DNA from: Phallusia mammillata
Taxonomy: Eukaryota > Chordata > Ascidiacea > Phlebobranchia > Ascidiidae
Reading direction: 5' to 3'
Assembly: GCA_003260075.1 (NCBI GenBank)
Contig: QLIY01000732.1
Location: 19,112-83,111 of the forward strand
Length of the DNA stretch: 64,000 bases
Numbering within the stretch: the first letter of the stretch is position 1; the number at the start of each line of letters is the position of its first letter. Both the position numbers and the translations under genes were made by a program. Below are positions 1 to 53,424 of this stretch, in pieces. The notes beneath the pieces were generated by a model. That model did no database searches. It had not been told where the DNA came from and saw nothing but the letters and a program-made list of their open reading frames with translations.

Positions 1-132
1 CCGCAATCGATCAATATATTCGTCGCATATGAATCAATATATGCGGGATGGCGTTTATACATGACTCCTTGCTTTGTAATTGGTATCGGTTTAATAGGCG
101 TCTGTTATGTTGTAAAAATTGGTATCCAGAAG

Positions 133-337
133 CAGGTTTTTTTTTAAGGTTTGGTTTGGGTGACCGCTAAGTAGTTTTAAGAGACTTTTTTTTAAGGTTT
201 GGTTTGGGTGACTGCTAAGTAGTTTTAAAGACCCAAGTGTTTCATTTAAATACCAAAAAGAGCCCTTAGTGCATTTACGAGAATTTTGGGAAACCGCTGG
301 AGAATTTTGACACCCAAAACACCTTAAAAAAACACTG
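133..337. mobile_element. hAT-type MITE, CAGGTTTTTTTTTAAGG family, copy 1
   Basis: Terminal inverted repeats begin CAGG(T)nAAGGT and end ACCTTAAAAAAACACTG. The element is flanked by a perfect 8-bp target-site duplication TCCAGAAG (125-132 and 338-345), the hAT signature. The left arm (TTAAGGTTTGGTTTGGGTG and the following 25 bp) is tandemly doubled inside the element. It has no coding capacity. Confidence 0.88.
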
Positions 338-1442
338 TCCAGAAGGATACTTCGTTTAAGTGTTTTTATGCATGTGGCAAGTGGTTACGTAAACGTAGAC
401 GTATTTTTTGAGATTGGTTGGCAGAATTTTGGATGGAAAACTGGTCCAATTCTTTGATGGGTGCAAATAGGTAATAAGTGATAACTGAGTTAAACATTAA
501 ACTCTGTTTGAAGTGGGACACCGCGTCATTTGAAGTGACGTCCAACAGTTACGTTGCGACGTCAAAAGCGAGTATATGACGTATAACAGGGCGAATTGGC
601 GAAACGTCAGCAAATTAGCACTTAAAAGACAAATTCGGTAAATATGCAACCTGGTGGACGCAACGGTTTTTCAGTAGTTTCTAACCTTTGGAGTAACAAG
701 AATTGGTAACTTGAACTAACATGGGACTAAATGTAATCACTTGTACGTTGTACGATTCTCTGTCAAAAAGTCTCTTTTCGTACACCTTAACACAAACCGA
801 AAATGATTTTTTGACTTCAAAGTGGTTTGTATGGAGTAAACATTTCTAAAACGTATTCCTTAAACAGGTTTCAAACTATTCTCATCTTATTTCAAAGATG
901 TCTTAAAACCGCAGTTACATTGGACTGAACAAGTCTTGTTTAAAAACCACTTGAATGGTACAAAGCGGCAACGACCAAAAACTATTAGATTTACCAAGAA
1001 CGACGTCATTCAACTCTTTCTTTTCACAAAGCACGGCACGACCTATAAGCAGCAAACAAAGCAACCGCAATTTGCCCATTGTATACCAACGCGGCTATTA
1101 AAGCCTATACATCGAAATTGGCGCGTCTATTTTCACCGTCCACCTGTAGAGCAATTAACCAGCGCCAGGCACTTGAGGGATTAGTAGTGAGTCGGGGCCA
1201 AATGACTAGCCCATTGAAAAAATCGCCAAGTGAGTCCACTTAACGAAGTACTTGCATTTTTTTGTGGGTTTTGTGGTCGACTGTGTGTTCTCATAGGTTA
1301 ATTATGTTGAACGTGTACTATAGTGCTAGGACTGTTAGGTGTAGTCTATTCAATGCAGTCTTATATGCCTTTTTATCTGTTTTCTGAAGGTAATGCAATT
1401 TTACTGACCAACGGCAAATTAGTGAGCAACATTACAGTTTAT

Positions 1443-1444
<2 letters not shown>

Positions 1445-1535
<91 letters not shown>
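1445..1535 (+). other. Poly-G tract (91 G), probable masked assembly gap
   Basis: Uninterrupted G run with no duplicated flanks. It encodes a false poly-glycine frame. Similar tracts occur throughout the window, always G on the plus strand. Confidence 0.8.
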
Positions 1536-1786
1536 CGTTACTATGCAACACAATACCACATTGAAACTAAGTTACCTAGCGTTAGTTATAATTCTTGGAC
1601 TAAGTATCTTTGTATTTCAAGAAATATTTTATGCAACCTTATCAGTAGTACATCAAGAAGTATCAAATCTTATTTTCATATCGTTTCAGGATGATGTTGT
1701 AGGGCTTACTGCTTTTAACCCTTGTTTTTAACCAAGTAACCTCGCCTTTGGTAGGCGTTTTTGTCACTACAACAACTGACAATAGA

Positions 1787-24837
<23,051 letters not shown>

Positions 24838-25173
24838 CGTCAATCTGACCACTGCTGCATTTCCTCGATAAAAAATAGTTCCACTGCTGGCAGTAGAGAG
24901 CTCTTCCCGTCAGAAGATTTTATTCCTTTTGCTCTTATATACCACATGCAATTCGCTTTTTATCTTGTGCATTTTCTGCTCCTTGCTGCAAGGCCTTGTT
25001 TCTTTCATTCTTATCGCCGTAGATACAATATTGTGTTCGTTTTGTACGTTTACTGACCTCTTATTACGTAAATAGTGACTGCTCGGTGGTGTTTAAGAAG
25101 TGGGTTTCCCTAAAGCGACAGCACCCCTTCTGGCTTCCTGCCTTCGCGTTTTTGTGCCAACTGTAATTTTTGC

Positions 25174-25179
25174 AATAAA
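25174..25179 (+). promoter_or_regulatory. Polyadenylation signal of KANK
   Basis: AATAAA lies 337 bp after the KANK stop codon, within TTTTTGCAATAAAAACTATA. It is the first canonical hexamer downstream. Confidence 0.6.
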
Positions 25180-25231
25180 AACTATACTATGGTGTACATG
25201 TTGCAGTTCAAAAACTTAATTCTGAGCTACT

Positions 25232-25305
25232 TTTCCCGGTCTTCAAATGGTCGAGTGGTTGACGCGAATGCCTTTCATTCGATCAGTCGTGGGTTCGAAT
25301 ACCAG
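25232..25305 (+). repeat. tRNA-derived SINE head downstream of KANK
   Basis: A box ATGGTCGAGTGGTTGACG and B box GTGGGTTCGAATACC are 40 bp apart. A CGAAT/ATTCG anticodon-like stem exists but its loop lacks U33. An open frame across it (25189-25596) is a by-product. Confidence 0.5.
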
Positions 25306-26593
25306 ATCCAACTCAGATTTGAAAACGGGTTTCCAATTCACGGCAATTTGAATGGATTTCGCAGTGCAATTGAAATTCCTATTGTTTATTCTACAACCAG
25401 CGCCACCACAGACACACACATAAGTTCAACAATCACACGAAAACCGACAATAACACTGAAAAAATCACGACCGGACAAAGACAGTGTAAATTCAAAACCC
25501 AATGTTCACCGCATGCGTTTGCCAAAAGAATCTGTGGACTCCGAAAGAAAAGAAAAACAGATAGAGAACAGTTCACCGAATTGTAAACAACGATAAAATG
25601 GGATATTTTTACAAACTAATGTAAATAAGGTTAACATTGCAGTTCAACGGTGGACCAAATTTCATTGAGTGTTACAAGAAACAGAAGTCAGTGAAAACAA
25701 ACTGACTTCCAAATAAAAAGGGTTTTGAAAGCAAGAACGCCAGCATTACTCAGTTCATATTGTTTTTCCGACACGAAAAATCGTTACAGGGAAAATACAG
25801 AGATAAAAATCAACAATTGAAACACATTTGACATGAAGTTTACCAGGACAACACAGACGGTGGTGTAGATAATTTTATCCATTGGAACATAAAACTTATA
25901 TGTGATACAGGAAAAAAACTCAATAACTGCGATTTTCATATGTGCACTACATAACGTGAATTTGGACCCAGTATACTTGAAATACAAACTAAAGTTACAA
26001 AGTATTGAATTGGCAGAAACGAAATACCGGTGGAGATTCGGGTAACCGATTCGTTTTCAGAATATCATAGCCGAATCCTTTTCGAATCCAGGTCCGTTTG
26101 AAAAAAATTATATCCGAATTCGCAGCTTTTCGGATCCGGGTATCCGATTTGTTTTATATCTTGCATCCGAATCCTAGTCGGGTATTATAATCCGATTGTC
26201 AAAGCTTTTTACAGAAAACAAATTGAATATCTTTTCCGAAAACGAAACAAGTTATTTCGTTGTAAATTTGACACAAACAAGAAGAATGTAGTGCAGAAAG
26301 CGTCAGCCAATTTTTACAGTGTTTAAAGCCCAGCGGCAGAATGTTTTTGACGAAATTTGAGCTACTTCTTTTTTCTTTAATCCACTTGATTTGGAACCAA
26401 CCATATAATAACGCCTTTTCCTCAAAGAAACAACGGTTTATAACCACGCGTCGTACACAAAACAACACAATTTTGTCCAACTTGTTTTTACATTGGCATT
26501 AGTTATTGCAAAAATATCCCAGGTGGTGTTTTGAATAGAAGGATTTCAAACCATTGCGTTTGCAACGTAGACAATGAGGCAGGCTGGTGATTT

Positions 26594-44403
<17,810 letters not shown>

Positions 44404-46538
44404 CACTGGGTGTTTAAACAAAAGTTGCTAAACGATAGTAGTTGCTATTTTTACTACAAAATAAAACCTAAACAGAGAAAAAAATGTGTTATTATATTGC
44501 AAAATAATCAAAAATATAACTTTCACAAATTTCAAACCACAATAGTCTTACCCAGGGCAATGCATATATGTAATGTATAGACTTCTAATTATAATAATAC
44601 CCATTTTTTTCTTTGAAATAGGGTTAATCTTTTAGTTCTGATCAAATCGGGGGGGGGGAATAGTCTTACCCTGGGCAATGCATATATGTATAGACTTCTA
44701 ATCATAATAATATCCATTTTTTTCTTTGAAATAGGGTTAATCTTTTAGTTCTGATCAAATCTGTTCCTTAGGCCGTTATCCAAACCCTTGTCACATTATA
44801 ATTCGTAGAGCAATGGAAAAATTAAAGGCCTGCATACAAGCAATTAGTTTTAAAACCAAACCACATAATAGGCATCCAGGCTTAAAGGCCTGTTTTATTC
44901 TTGTATTACTCTGTGATATCTGCGTTTCGCTCAACAATTGCTCTTCCAAAAACTAAAATCTAAATCACCAGAGAGTTTAGATAGAAGAGGAGACTCTGAA
45001 TAGTTCGAAGGGGGGGGGGAATCTGCGTTTCGGTCAACAATTGCTCTTCCAAAAACTAAAATCCAAATCACCAGAGAGTTTAGATAGAAGAGGAGACTCT
45101 GAATAGTTCGAAGTAAAGTCTAAATCCGAATTAATATTTGTTTAATGACTCAAGTCAAAAGTTTTCCAAACAAAAAAAGAAAATCAACGAGAAAAAAATC
45201 ACAACGATTGAGAATTTATCTTTTATTTTTATTTCAAAAAAAACATAGTTTGATTAGTTCAAATAGAATTTTTAGTACTTTTTAAATAGTTTTAGGTATT
45301 TTTAAACAAGTTGTAGTTTAAAACGACATTTTAGGGTAAAAATTAAAAAAAAATATTTGCATTTTGATGTAAATTTCTATGGCCAAAAAGTTACCGCCAA
45401 TTTGTCCCGCAGCAAACTTTGTAACAGTTCGGCAGTGATTGTGTGGACAAGATCGCTTGAAGTTGACTTTGATCTTGGCATGGGTTTGTAACTATCTTTG
45501 CATTTCTAACTCTAAGGACGCCGTACAATGTCATCTATTGTTCATACACGTCAAAGTTGCACCAGATATAAACACAATTTGTATTGAGAGAGTGGTGAAA
45601 GTCAAAGGATGGTATGTAGCAATAGCATAAGTTTTGTTTCAAGTTTAAATTAAGTGCAGAAATACTTATGTTGTGATAAAATGTCTGGGGATGTAGCCCC
45701 CTTTGCTCCCAAGGAAGGATAGTGTGCCTTTTTTAAGTTTTGCAGCACATTATTTAAACAACTCTAACCTAGCTATGCTTTGCTTTCACCTGCTAAATTA
45801 ACCAGTTTTGTATAACCGTTCTATCAAAACGTTTTGTATAATTTCTTGTCAAACCATAAGTGTGTAGTGTGTACATAAACTACCACACAAACAGTTTTCC
45901 CAATATTTATTCATAGAACTAATTGACAAATATTTAATACCAGCATGTGCTTGTTACAAATCTGTAGTATAATTTCCTCGAAATATCTAACATGAATGTA
46001 TAGGCAGTGAAATTTCAATTGCAACTGCTCAGAAGAGACTGCATTTTTAATAAGGGGTGGTATAAACATTGTATATTGATACAGTGTGACTGTAAAACGT
46101 TAAGTTATAACAAATTAATGCACTCATGCCAAGGCAGAAATTATTCGTAGTAGTTTTGGGGTGGTTACAAAACAAATTTTGTCCAAGTTACAGAAAAATG
46201 TTTTCACTATATATATGTGAAAACAAAATAAATTCAGTGTATAACAAACGATACTCAATTTAAACTACAGTGCCCAATATTTGAGCAGCAAAATTGTGAT
46301 TTATCCGCTATTCACACTTGGATAAAAAAGACTAGGCCTACGGTAATATTGACGTTGTCTTTGATGAAGTTCCAAGATTACTACAAAGATATGTGTTACA
46401 AATTGTTTAATCGTGTGAAGTTTGCCGGGATATGTTTTTCTTCTCTATCTCTGTGCGTCTTCTTATTGCTTTTTTGTTGCTGAAGTGAAACGGGTCAAGC
46501 GGGGGGGGGGCACTACAAAGATATGTGTTACAAATTGT
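44404..46538. other. Tankyrase 5' flank, no gene seen
   Basis: Two unmerged haplotype pairs (44541-44648/44659-44762 and 44918-45009/45020-45111) and the partial second copy of the unknown gene's last exon (46379-46500). A frame at 45439-45630 has no family features. Confidence 0.55.
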
Positions 46539-47715
46539 TTAATCTTGTGAAGTTTGCCGGGATATGTTTTTCTTCTCTATCTCAGTGCGTCTTCTTATTG
46601 CTTTTTTGTTGCTGAAGTGAAACGGGTCAAGCGATGGCTGTCGTTGCTTTCCGGCGTTAATTTTCTGGAAGTTAAAGGGCTTGGTGTTGAACAGAGATGG
46701 AAGGACCATTGGCGGCAAAGTGTTTTTGGCATTTTCTGCTGGATCTTCCTCGATAATGCTTTCCTTGAAATCCCTTGATAAAGAGTTTAAGGTTGTAGTT
46801 TCTATTGATATGACGGTAGATTTGACAGTGTGGTGCGATAAAACAACAAATACCGCTACTTAAAGGTGATTTCGGAACAACAATTAAGTAGCCGTATGGC
46901 ATTAAAAATCTTATGATATCACCAAAATGACTGTTTATCAATGTTTAGTATCAGTACGATACAATGTTTAACGTAGCGATGACCGTGTTTCGTTCACTTT
47001 AATATTAGTTTAAAGTACCTGGATGTAACATTCGTTTAACTTTAATGTAAGGTACTAAGGTTGAAAGATCCGAACGTTTAATACGGTTATGAACAGTAAG
47101 GCTATTTAGACCTAAAGCAAAGCTTTTCAAGACAGTGTACTGTACGGTGGCACTCTGTTCGACATCGAGAGAGTTTTTAGTGGTTCGCAAAATGCGTTTT
47201 GGCAGAGTCTCATGCGTTTCTGTTTAATGGTGAAATGCGTTTCGATTGTACGTGACTTTGCCTAAACCTTATTTTTACCAGAATCATTCGCATCGACATT
47301 AAAACTGCAAATTATTTCTTTTCACAACCTTTATGGAGTTTCTTTCAGCAATGTGTTTATGTTAGTGAGCCGCAAGCTTTAAACGTCTGATCAACATGAA
47401 CTTTGAGGGATCATAAATGTCTGTTTTCTGAATTCATATCTTACTTGCTAATCAGTGGTTGGTTGTCTTCATGTTGAAAAGCGGATTCCGAAGCCGACCT
47501 CCCTTTGTCGAGGTTTGATGTGCGGCTAGTTCTTTTGCTGGAAGGGCAACTAACAATGAACAAACATATTACATATTGAAAGCCCTAAGCAGAAAATCTT
47601 AACCTTGTGTGTACTGCTCCGTTTTATGTTTAGTATAATACAGTTTGTCGCAGAGAATATTTAGTTCTAAATAGTCCCAAAAATATACAGTCAGTTCTTG
47701 TGAAGTGAAACAATG

Positions 47716-47778
<63 letters not shown>

Positions 47779-48148
47779 CATTTTTTGCATTATTTGTATG
47801 TTAAAATCTTCAAGATGCCTTTTATTTTTAAAATCGACTGAAAGTGTCTTCGATTAGTGCATGAACTCATTTCATGAAGATTTCATTAGGATTGTCAATG
47901 CCGTGTCCTCTAAACACGAACAATTCACGATCAATTTAATTTAGACTAATACGTTACCTTCGGAGCTTGCCTTCTGAAACATGTCTTTGCAATTTCTTTT
48001 GATTATTTTTCTTCTGTATGTTTGGAAACTTTAACTGGGCGCCTGGGTTAAAAACTGGCCAGCCCTGGTGCAATTTCGAAGTTTGAGGTTCGCACAACGA
48101 TTTTTTATCAGAAGATTGTTCCTTGCTGCTGGACATAATGTTGTACAT
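46539..48148 (-). CDS. Unrecognised three-exon gene, 172-aa basic/polar protein
   Basis: Not recognised. The gene model comes from splice signals: exon 1 is 47958-48148 (ATG at 48148; a second in-frame ATG is at 48136), exon 2 is 47445-47537 and exon 3 is 46539-46773, ending in TAA. Donors GTAACG and GTAAGA and acceptors TTCCAG and ATCAAG are present. Both introns are phase 2, and the exon lengths (191+93+235) sum to 173 codons. Exon 3 alone keeps 78 codons open. The protein is rich in K, S, Q and N with no signal peptide or membrane segment. Short motifs include GWPVFNPGAQLKFPN near residue 30, an acidic dileucine-like EDNQPLI near residue 88, FNTKPFNFQ near residue 120 and a basic KKAIRRR stretch near the C-terminus. 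It lies between tankyrase and PBDC1 on the same strand. A second haplotype copy of the exon 3 end lies at 46379-46500. It looks intrinsically disordered; no function is inferred. Confidence 0.6.
47717..47776 (+). other. Poly-G tract (60 G), probable masked assembly gap
   Basis: Lies in intron 1 of the unknown 172-aa gene; flanks not duplicated. Confidence 0.8.
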
Positions 48149-48535
48149 CTGCTACTGCCAACTAAATGCCAATAAGAGTCATTCACTCGTGTATCACACC
48201 TCGTAATACTTGGAAAACGCGAGACAGGCTCGTCTGTTACTCCCCTTTTTATATTAGGAAATCGGATTGAAAGGTTTATGACTAGACTGTAAGTTATGAA
48301 CATTAGCTGAAGATCATATGCGCTCGTGTGGAATTTGGCCTGTTGCAAAACGCTGCGTAAACAAAAGTAAATGATGCACGTATTGTTATACGTGAGTCGT
48401 TTTTTCCAATAGAATGGTTTTTGGGCAAACCGTGCTTGGATAAACAATCTACATCCCGCTTTTTCGTTTAATGTGGCTTGGGCGAGTCAATAACTGTGTC
48501 TTTTAACGTTTAAAGTCTCTACAACCAGCCATATC

Positions 48536-48788
48536 CAGTGCCGGATTAACCATTAGGCAAACTAGACACGTGCCTACAGGCCAGTCAAAAATCCAGGCCA
48601 CTTTGCAACAACGATCTTTGTGACAATGATTTGGCAACACTGATAATTCTATTTTTTTAGTTGGCAACCCTGATTTTCGGGCCACTTAAATGCAACACTG
48701 GTAATTCTAATTTGTTAGTTGGCAACCCTGATTTTCGGGCCACTTATAAAATGTGCCTACAGGCCAGAAGACCCTTCATCCAGCACCG
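48536..48788. mobile_element. hAT-type MITE, CAGTGCYGGAT family, copy 2
   Basis: Left end CAGTGCCGGATTAACC, right end TCCAGCACCG. Target duplication GCCATATC/GCCATAGC matches 7 of 8. The internal segment AGTTGGCAACCCTGATTTTC with its flanks occurs twice in tandem, making this copy longer than the one at 8404. It lies upstream of the unknown minus-strand gene. Confidence 0.85.
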
Positions 48789-48969
48789 GCCATAGCACTC
48801 AAATTCATAAAACACATTTTGGTTCAAGCTACGCATCTTGAAGTGTTAGCGGTCTGGTGAAACAGCTGTAGCAACACAGTTTCAAGAACGTATAGTGCTG
48901 ATTGAAAAGAGTGTTTTAATATGACTCCTATATGCGAAGTGTGTACAACAAGGAGATGGACGTTCTGAC

Positions 48970-49132
48970 ATTTTTTTTTTGTTTTTTTACGCTGCAAACA
49001 TGTAGATGTTGATTTATTAGGTCAACAGTGCGCTTATCATTTTCGATGGGGGGGGGGGTTTTTTTTACGCTGCAAACATGTGATGTAGATGTTGATTTAT
49101 TAGGTCAACAGTGCGCTTATCATTTTCGATTA
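48970..49132 (+). repeat. Unmerged haplotype overlap upstream of the unknown gene
   Basis: Copies 48970-49047 and 49059-49132 around an 11-G run; the second copy has a 5-bp indel (ATGTGATGTAG against ATGTAG). Confidence 0.8.
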
Positions 49133-49228
49133 CCTCACTGCAGGGGGACTCTACAATATACAGTACTAACCACAACAAAAGCAACAAATTGCATACATAG
49201 TTTGATTCAACAAAAGTAGACCTGTACT

Positions 49229-49598
49229 CAGGGTTGCCATCGATTTGAAACCAAAAATAAGGACAACCGAAAAATTAAATTTTCATACGACACGAAACAA
49301 ACGTTTTGAACAAATCTTTGCACTTACACATATCATTGGCAATATGTTGGTCGGAAACAAGCTGTTCCAGTAACTCCTTGTTCGTAGAAAGTTCTTCGTG
49401 CATCTCACAACAGCTCAGGTCTAGGTTTACTTTTACTTGTAGCAAGGATTTGACTAGTAATTGATGAAAATAAGACAAAATAAGGACTCAATTCAAAAAT
49501 AAGGACATTTCTTAGAAATAAGGACTACGACATTTTCTAAGACATAACCCCCCAAAATAAAGACAAATCTTAGAAATAAGGACGGTATGGCAACCCTG
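49229..49598. mobile_element. hAT-type non-autonomous element, CAGGGTTGCCAT family
   Basis: Inverted ends CAGGGTTGCCAT and ATGGCAACCCTG, with a perfect 8-bp duplication CCTGTACT at 49221-49228 and 49599-49606. The interior repeats AATAAGGAC several times near the right end. A short minus-strand reading frame inside (49275-49478, containing the peptide EELSTNKELLEQLVSDQ) may be a captured or vestigial coding fragment; it matches nothing I recognise. Confidence 0.9.
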
Positions 49599-49761
49599 CC
49601 TGTACTGATAAACCTATTGAGTTCTTTCAATTAAATCCAGTAAAATGCATTTTTAAAAGGCAAATTTTCCCCGATTGGAAAACAGGAACCCTAGCTCCAT
49701 TTACCCTCAGTTTGGATGGTAACATTTAGCCAATCCTGTGGCTACCAAGTTTTCAACAGAG

Positions 49762-50904
49762 CTACTTCGCTCCAGTTATTTCTCCCGCCATGCTTTTAAG
49801 TTTTTCCATACTGGTTACTCCTGCCAACCGTCTTGCACGCCGCTCAGCCAAAGCTTTGCAATAGAGCTTCTTTGTTATTCCTTCACGGTTGCGGGCAATT
49901 TCTATGGCTAGGTATTGGATGTGCGTAGCTGTTTTTAAACAAAACAATAATTGTAATTAGACTTATGTACATTTAATATATATTTGCTAAATACTGTGTT
50001 AGTAACAAATACATGTATTTTGTTTAGTACAAGCTTGATAGTGAACAAATGCAAACAGTCAGGAAAATAAGGTAACTGAAACAACATTCATGTGTTTTAC
50101 TTGCCAAAAGTGCAGTTGTTTGCATTGTAATCTTCCATGGGATTGATTCTCACTAAACAACCATAATTAAAATTTTGCATGGAATCAAACTTGTTGCAAA
50201 ATGTTCTCCATTTCTAAAACAAAGTCTTGTTATGTATATGTTAACAAGTCCATTGCAAACGTTTTTAAGCGAATGCTCTTTCACATTAAAACAATTGAAA
50301 GGCCTAGACTAGATAATATGGTTTATTTGAAACATTGTTAAATGCACCTTTTTTCCTTCAGCACTTTTCATTTCATCTTCATTGATCATGTTTATGTCAA
50401 AGTCTGGAAAACTGGACCGGAATTCTTCATATATTTTATCATCTTGTTCAGATAGTGTAAGAAAATCTGGATCAACTGATGTTATTATCTGCAAACAACA
50501 CACATTAGATTAAGTTAAAATTACAGCAAGTTTAAAGGTGTATAATTATAAATGCATTTGTAGTTGTGCAATGTGCACCAATAATTTTAGACAGTCAAAA
50601 GCACCATACAATCCCACAAATGGTTTATTTAAAGGATTGCAAAGATTTTGAAACAAAATCTAACATACATTGTAATGTGTGTCTGCCTCACCCATTGCTT
50701 TATAGGCCCATGCGTGTTCCACCGATTCCTGAAACAATTAAAACATGTTTTACATGATTTTGCATTTGACCAATGCCTTATAATTATAAACACCATAAAC
50801 ATGTTTTTTATCACAGATAATACAAGGTTTTCACGATTGCACAATATATTGCTTTGTTTGACATTTACAGAAGTACTTACGCTATTTCCGTAACTGTCTC
50901 CCAT
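49762..50904 (-). CDS. PBDC1: PBDC1 (polysaccharide biosynthesis domain-containing 1), five exons, 166 aa
   Basis: Exons: 50881-50904 (only 24 nt, ATG at 50904), 50669-50728, 50348-50488, 50105-50213, 49762-49928 (TAG). Lengths sum to 167 codons with matching phases. Family landmarks are present in order: VEHAWAYKAM, then IITSVDPDFLTLSEQDDKIY and EEFRSSFPDFDI, then KWRTFCNKFDSMQNFNYG, then HIQYLAIEIARNREG. The protein matches the conserved core of human PBDC1 (CXorf26) and lacks the long charged C-terminal tail of the human protein. Yeast relatives are small proteins of poorly defined role, and PBDC1 has been linked to chaperone and mRNA export functions, so no precise reaction is claimed. 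The intron between exons 4 and 5 has a GC donor (TTTTG|GCAAGT). The gene is divergent from RBBP4, with about 1 kb between start codons. Confidence 0.92.
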
Positions 50905-51076
50905 CTTATCGCAAAAGTTTTGCTTGATAAATTAAAAGACAATTGTGGATTGAAAACAATAGTCGAAAATCAACGTGTGTTTGTGAATCGATGTGAAAAC
51001 AATAACGGACGTGATCAAATCCTATCAGTGAACAGATGTCACCAGATAATATGCGAAAAGATGTAAGTATGTAACT

Positions 51077-51087
<11 letters not shown>

Positions 51088-51150
<63 letters not shown>
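51088..51150 (+). other. Poly-G tract (63 G), probable masked assembly gap
   Basis: Between PBDC1 and RBBP4, after a T9 stretch; flanks not duplicated. Confidence 0.8.
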
Positions 51151-51151
<1 letters not shown>

Positions 51152-51847
51152 GTTTAACATCTCGTTAGTAAGATTTTATTTACTCGCAAGTTGTTTTATT
51201 ATCCCAAAGTAAAGCATATTTTCTTTGTGACAAACGGGAATTTAATTTTTATCTCATTGGACGAATCTGCTCCGAGAGAACGGAACCTCGCGGGAAAAGT
51301 TTTTGGTTCGGGTAAAAGATCAATTGAAGAGTTTGAAAATGTCCTTAAAGTTTTGGCGTTGTAGTCTTTGTTGGCAGTTAGATTATTTTTCCAGAAACGT
51401 TTCTTATGATTCAACATAAGTTTTGCTTACGTTTATTTTAACATGTTAATTGCTCTTCATTGTGTTAAAAGATCAATAGACAATAGTAGCCCCCTTAGTC
51501 ATTCACTAAACAAAAAACGAGTATGTTACTGTTTTTTTACCACTGTTTTCAGGATTTGTTGTTTATTTCTATATGTTAATAACTATTGGACACTTTTTTA
51601 CTAATTTTATATAACAAAACAGTATATGACATAATTTGAATAAAAAAGAAGCATAAGATGCTGTTCAAATTGTATTAAATGTACATATTTTGCCATTTGA
51701 AGTAATTAGGTTCTCATCAACAGAATTCACCCTTTCTACTTGCATTTTTAAGGACTGAGGAGCGTTTTTTTTATGATACATAAAAGAAGTTCTGCTAAAA
51801 TCTAGTAACCTTTTTATCTTAAAATACAATATTAAACTGATGTGCTA

Positions 51848-51864
51848 TATTCTTTTTCCTTTAG
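51848..51864 (+). promoter_or_regulatory. 3' splice acceptor before RBBP4 (intron or SL trans-splice site)
   Basis: ATATTCTTTTTCCTTTAG ends 59 bp before the RBBP4 ATG with no clear upstream donor exon. In an ascidian this could be a spliced-leader acceptor; an ordinary 5'UTR intron is equally possible. Confidence 0.4.
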
Positions 51865-51902
51865 GTTCCATCTGATTTTCGTTGTAGTTTTGGGTTTGTT
51901 AA

Positions 51903-53424
<1,522 letters not shown>

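Larger units (their letters stand above)
1..1786. other. No gene seen upstream of KANK exon 1
   Basis: Holds the MITE at 133-337, a 91-G gap tract at 1445-1535, and an acceptor TCATATCGTTTCAG ending at 1689 that could open a KANK exon carrying the ATG at 1787. Frames at 936-1184 and elsewhere show no recognisable protein. Confidence 0.5.
24838..26593. other. Convergent intergenic region between KANK and tankyrase
   Basis: KANK 3'UTR and poly(A) signal at 25174, then the SINE head at 25232. A short-period degenerate repeat built on GGTATCCGATT and CGAATCC-like words lies at 26030-26195. No coding region is supported. Confidence 0.6.

Noticed and set aside
936..1184. An 82-codon gene at the left edge
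   Set aside because: No recognisable motif, no splice partner, and composition like its non-coding surroundings.
1323..1694. Open frame with a long poly-glycine stretch, and poly-proline frames at 44230-44421, 47599-47790, 50906-51160 and 61024-61272
   Set aside because: They exist only because of the G tracts, which look like gaps; the flanks have no shared coding signal.
25189..25596. A 135-codon gene downstream of KANK
   Set aside because: Its middle is a translated tRNA-derived SINE head; the rest is low-complexity with no splice or homology support.
47005..47190. An extra exon of the unknown minus-strand gene (acceptor near 47115, donor CCAG|GTACTT)
   Set aside because: Its phase does not fit between exons 2 and 3, which already join perfectly; no homology seen.
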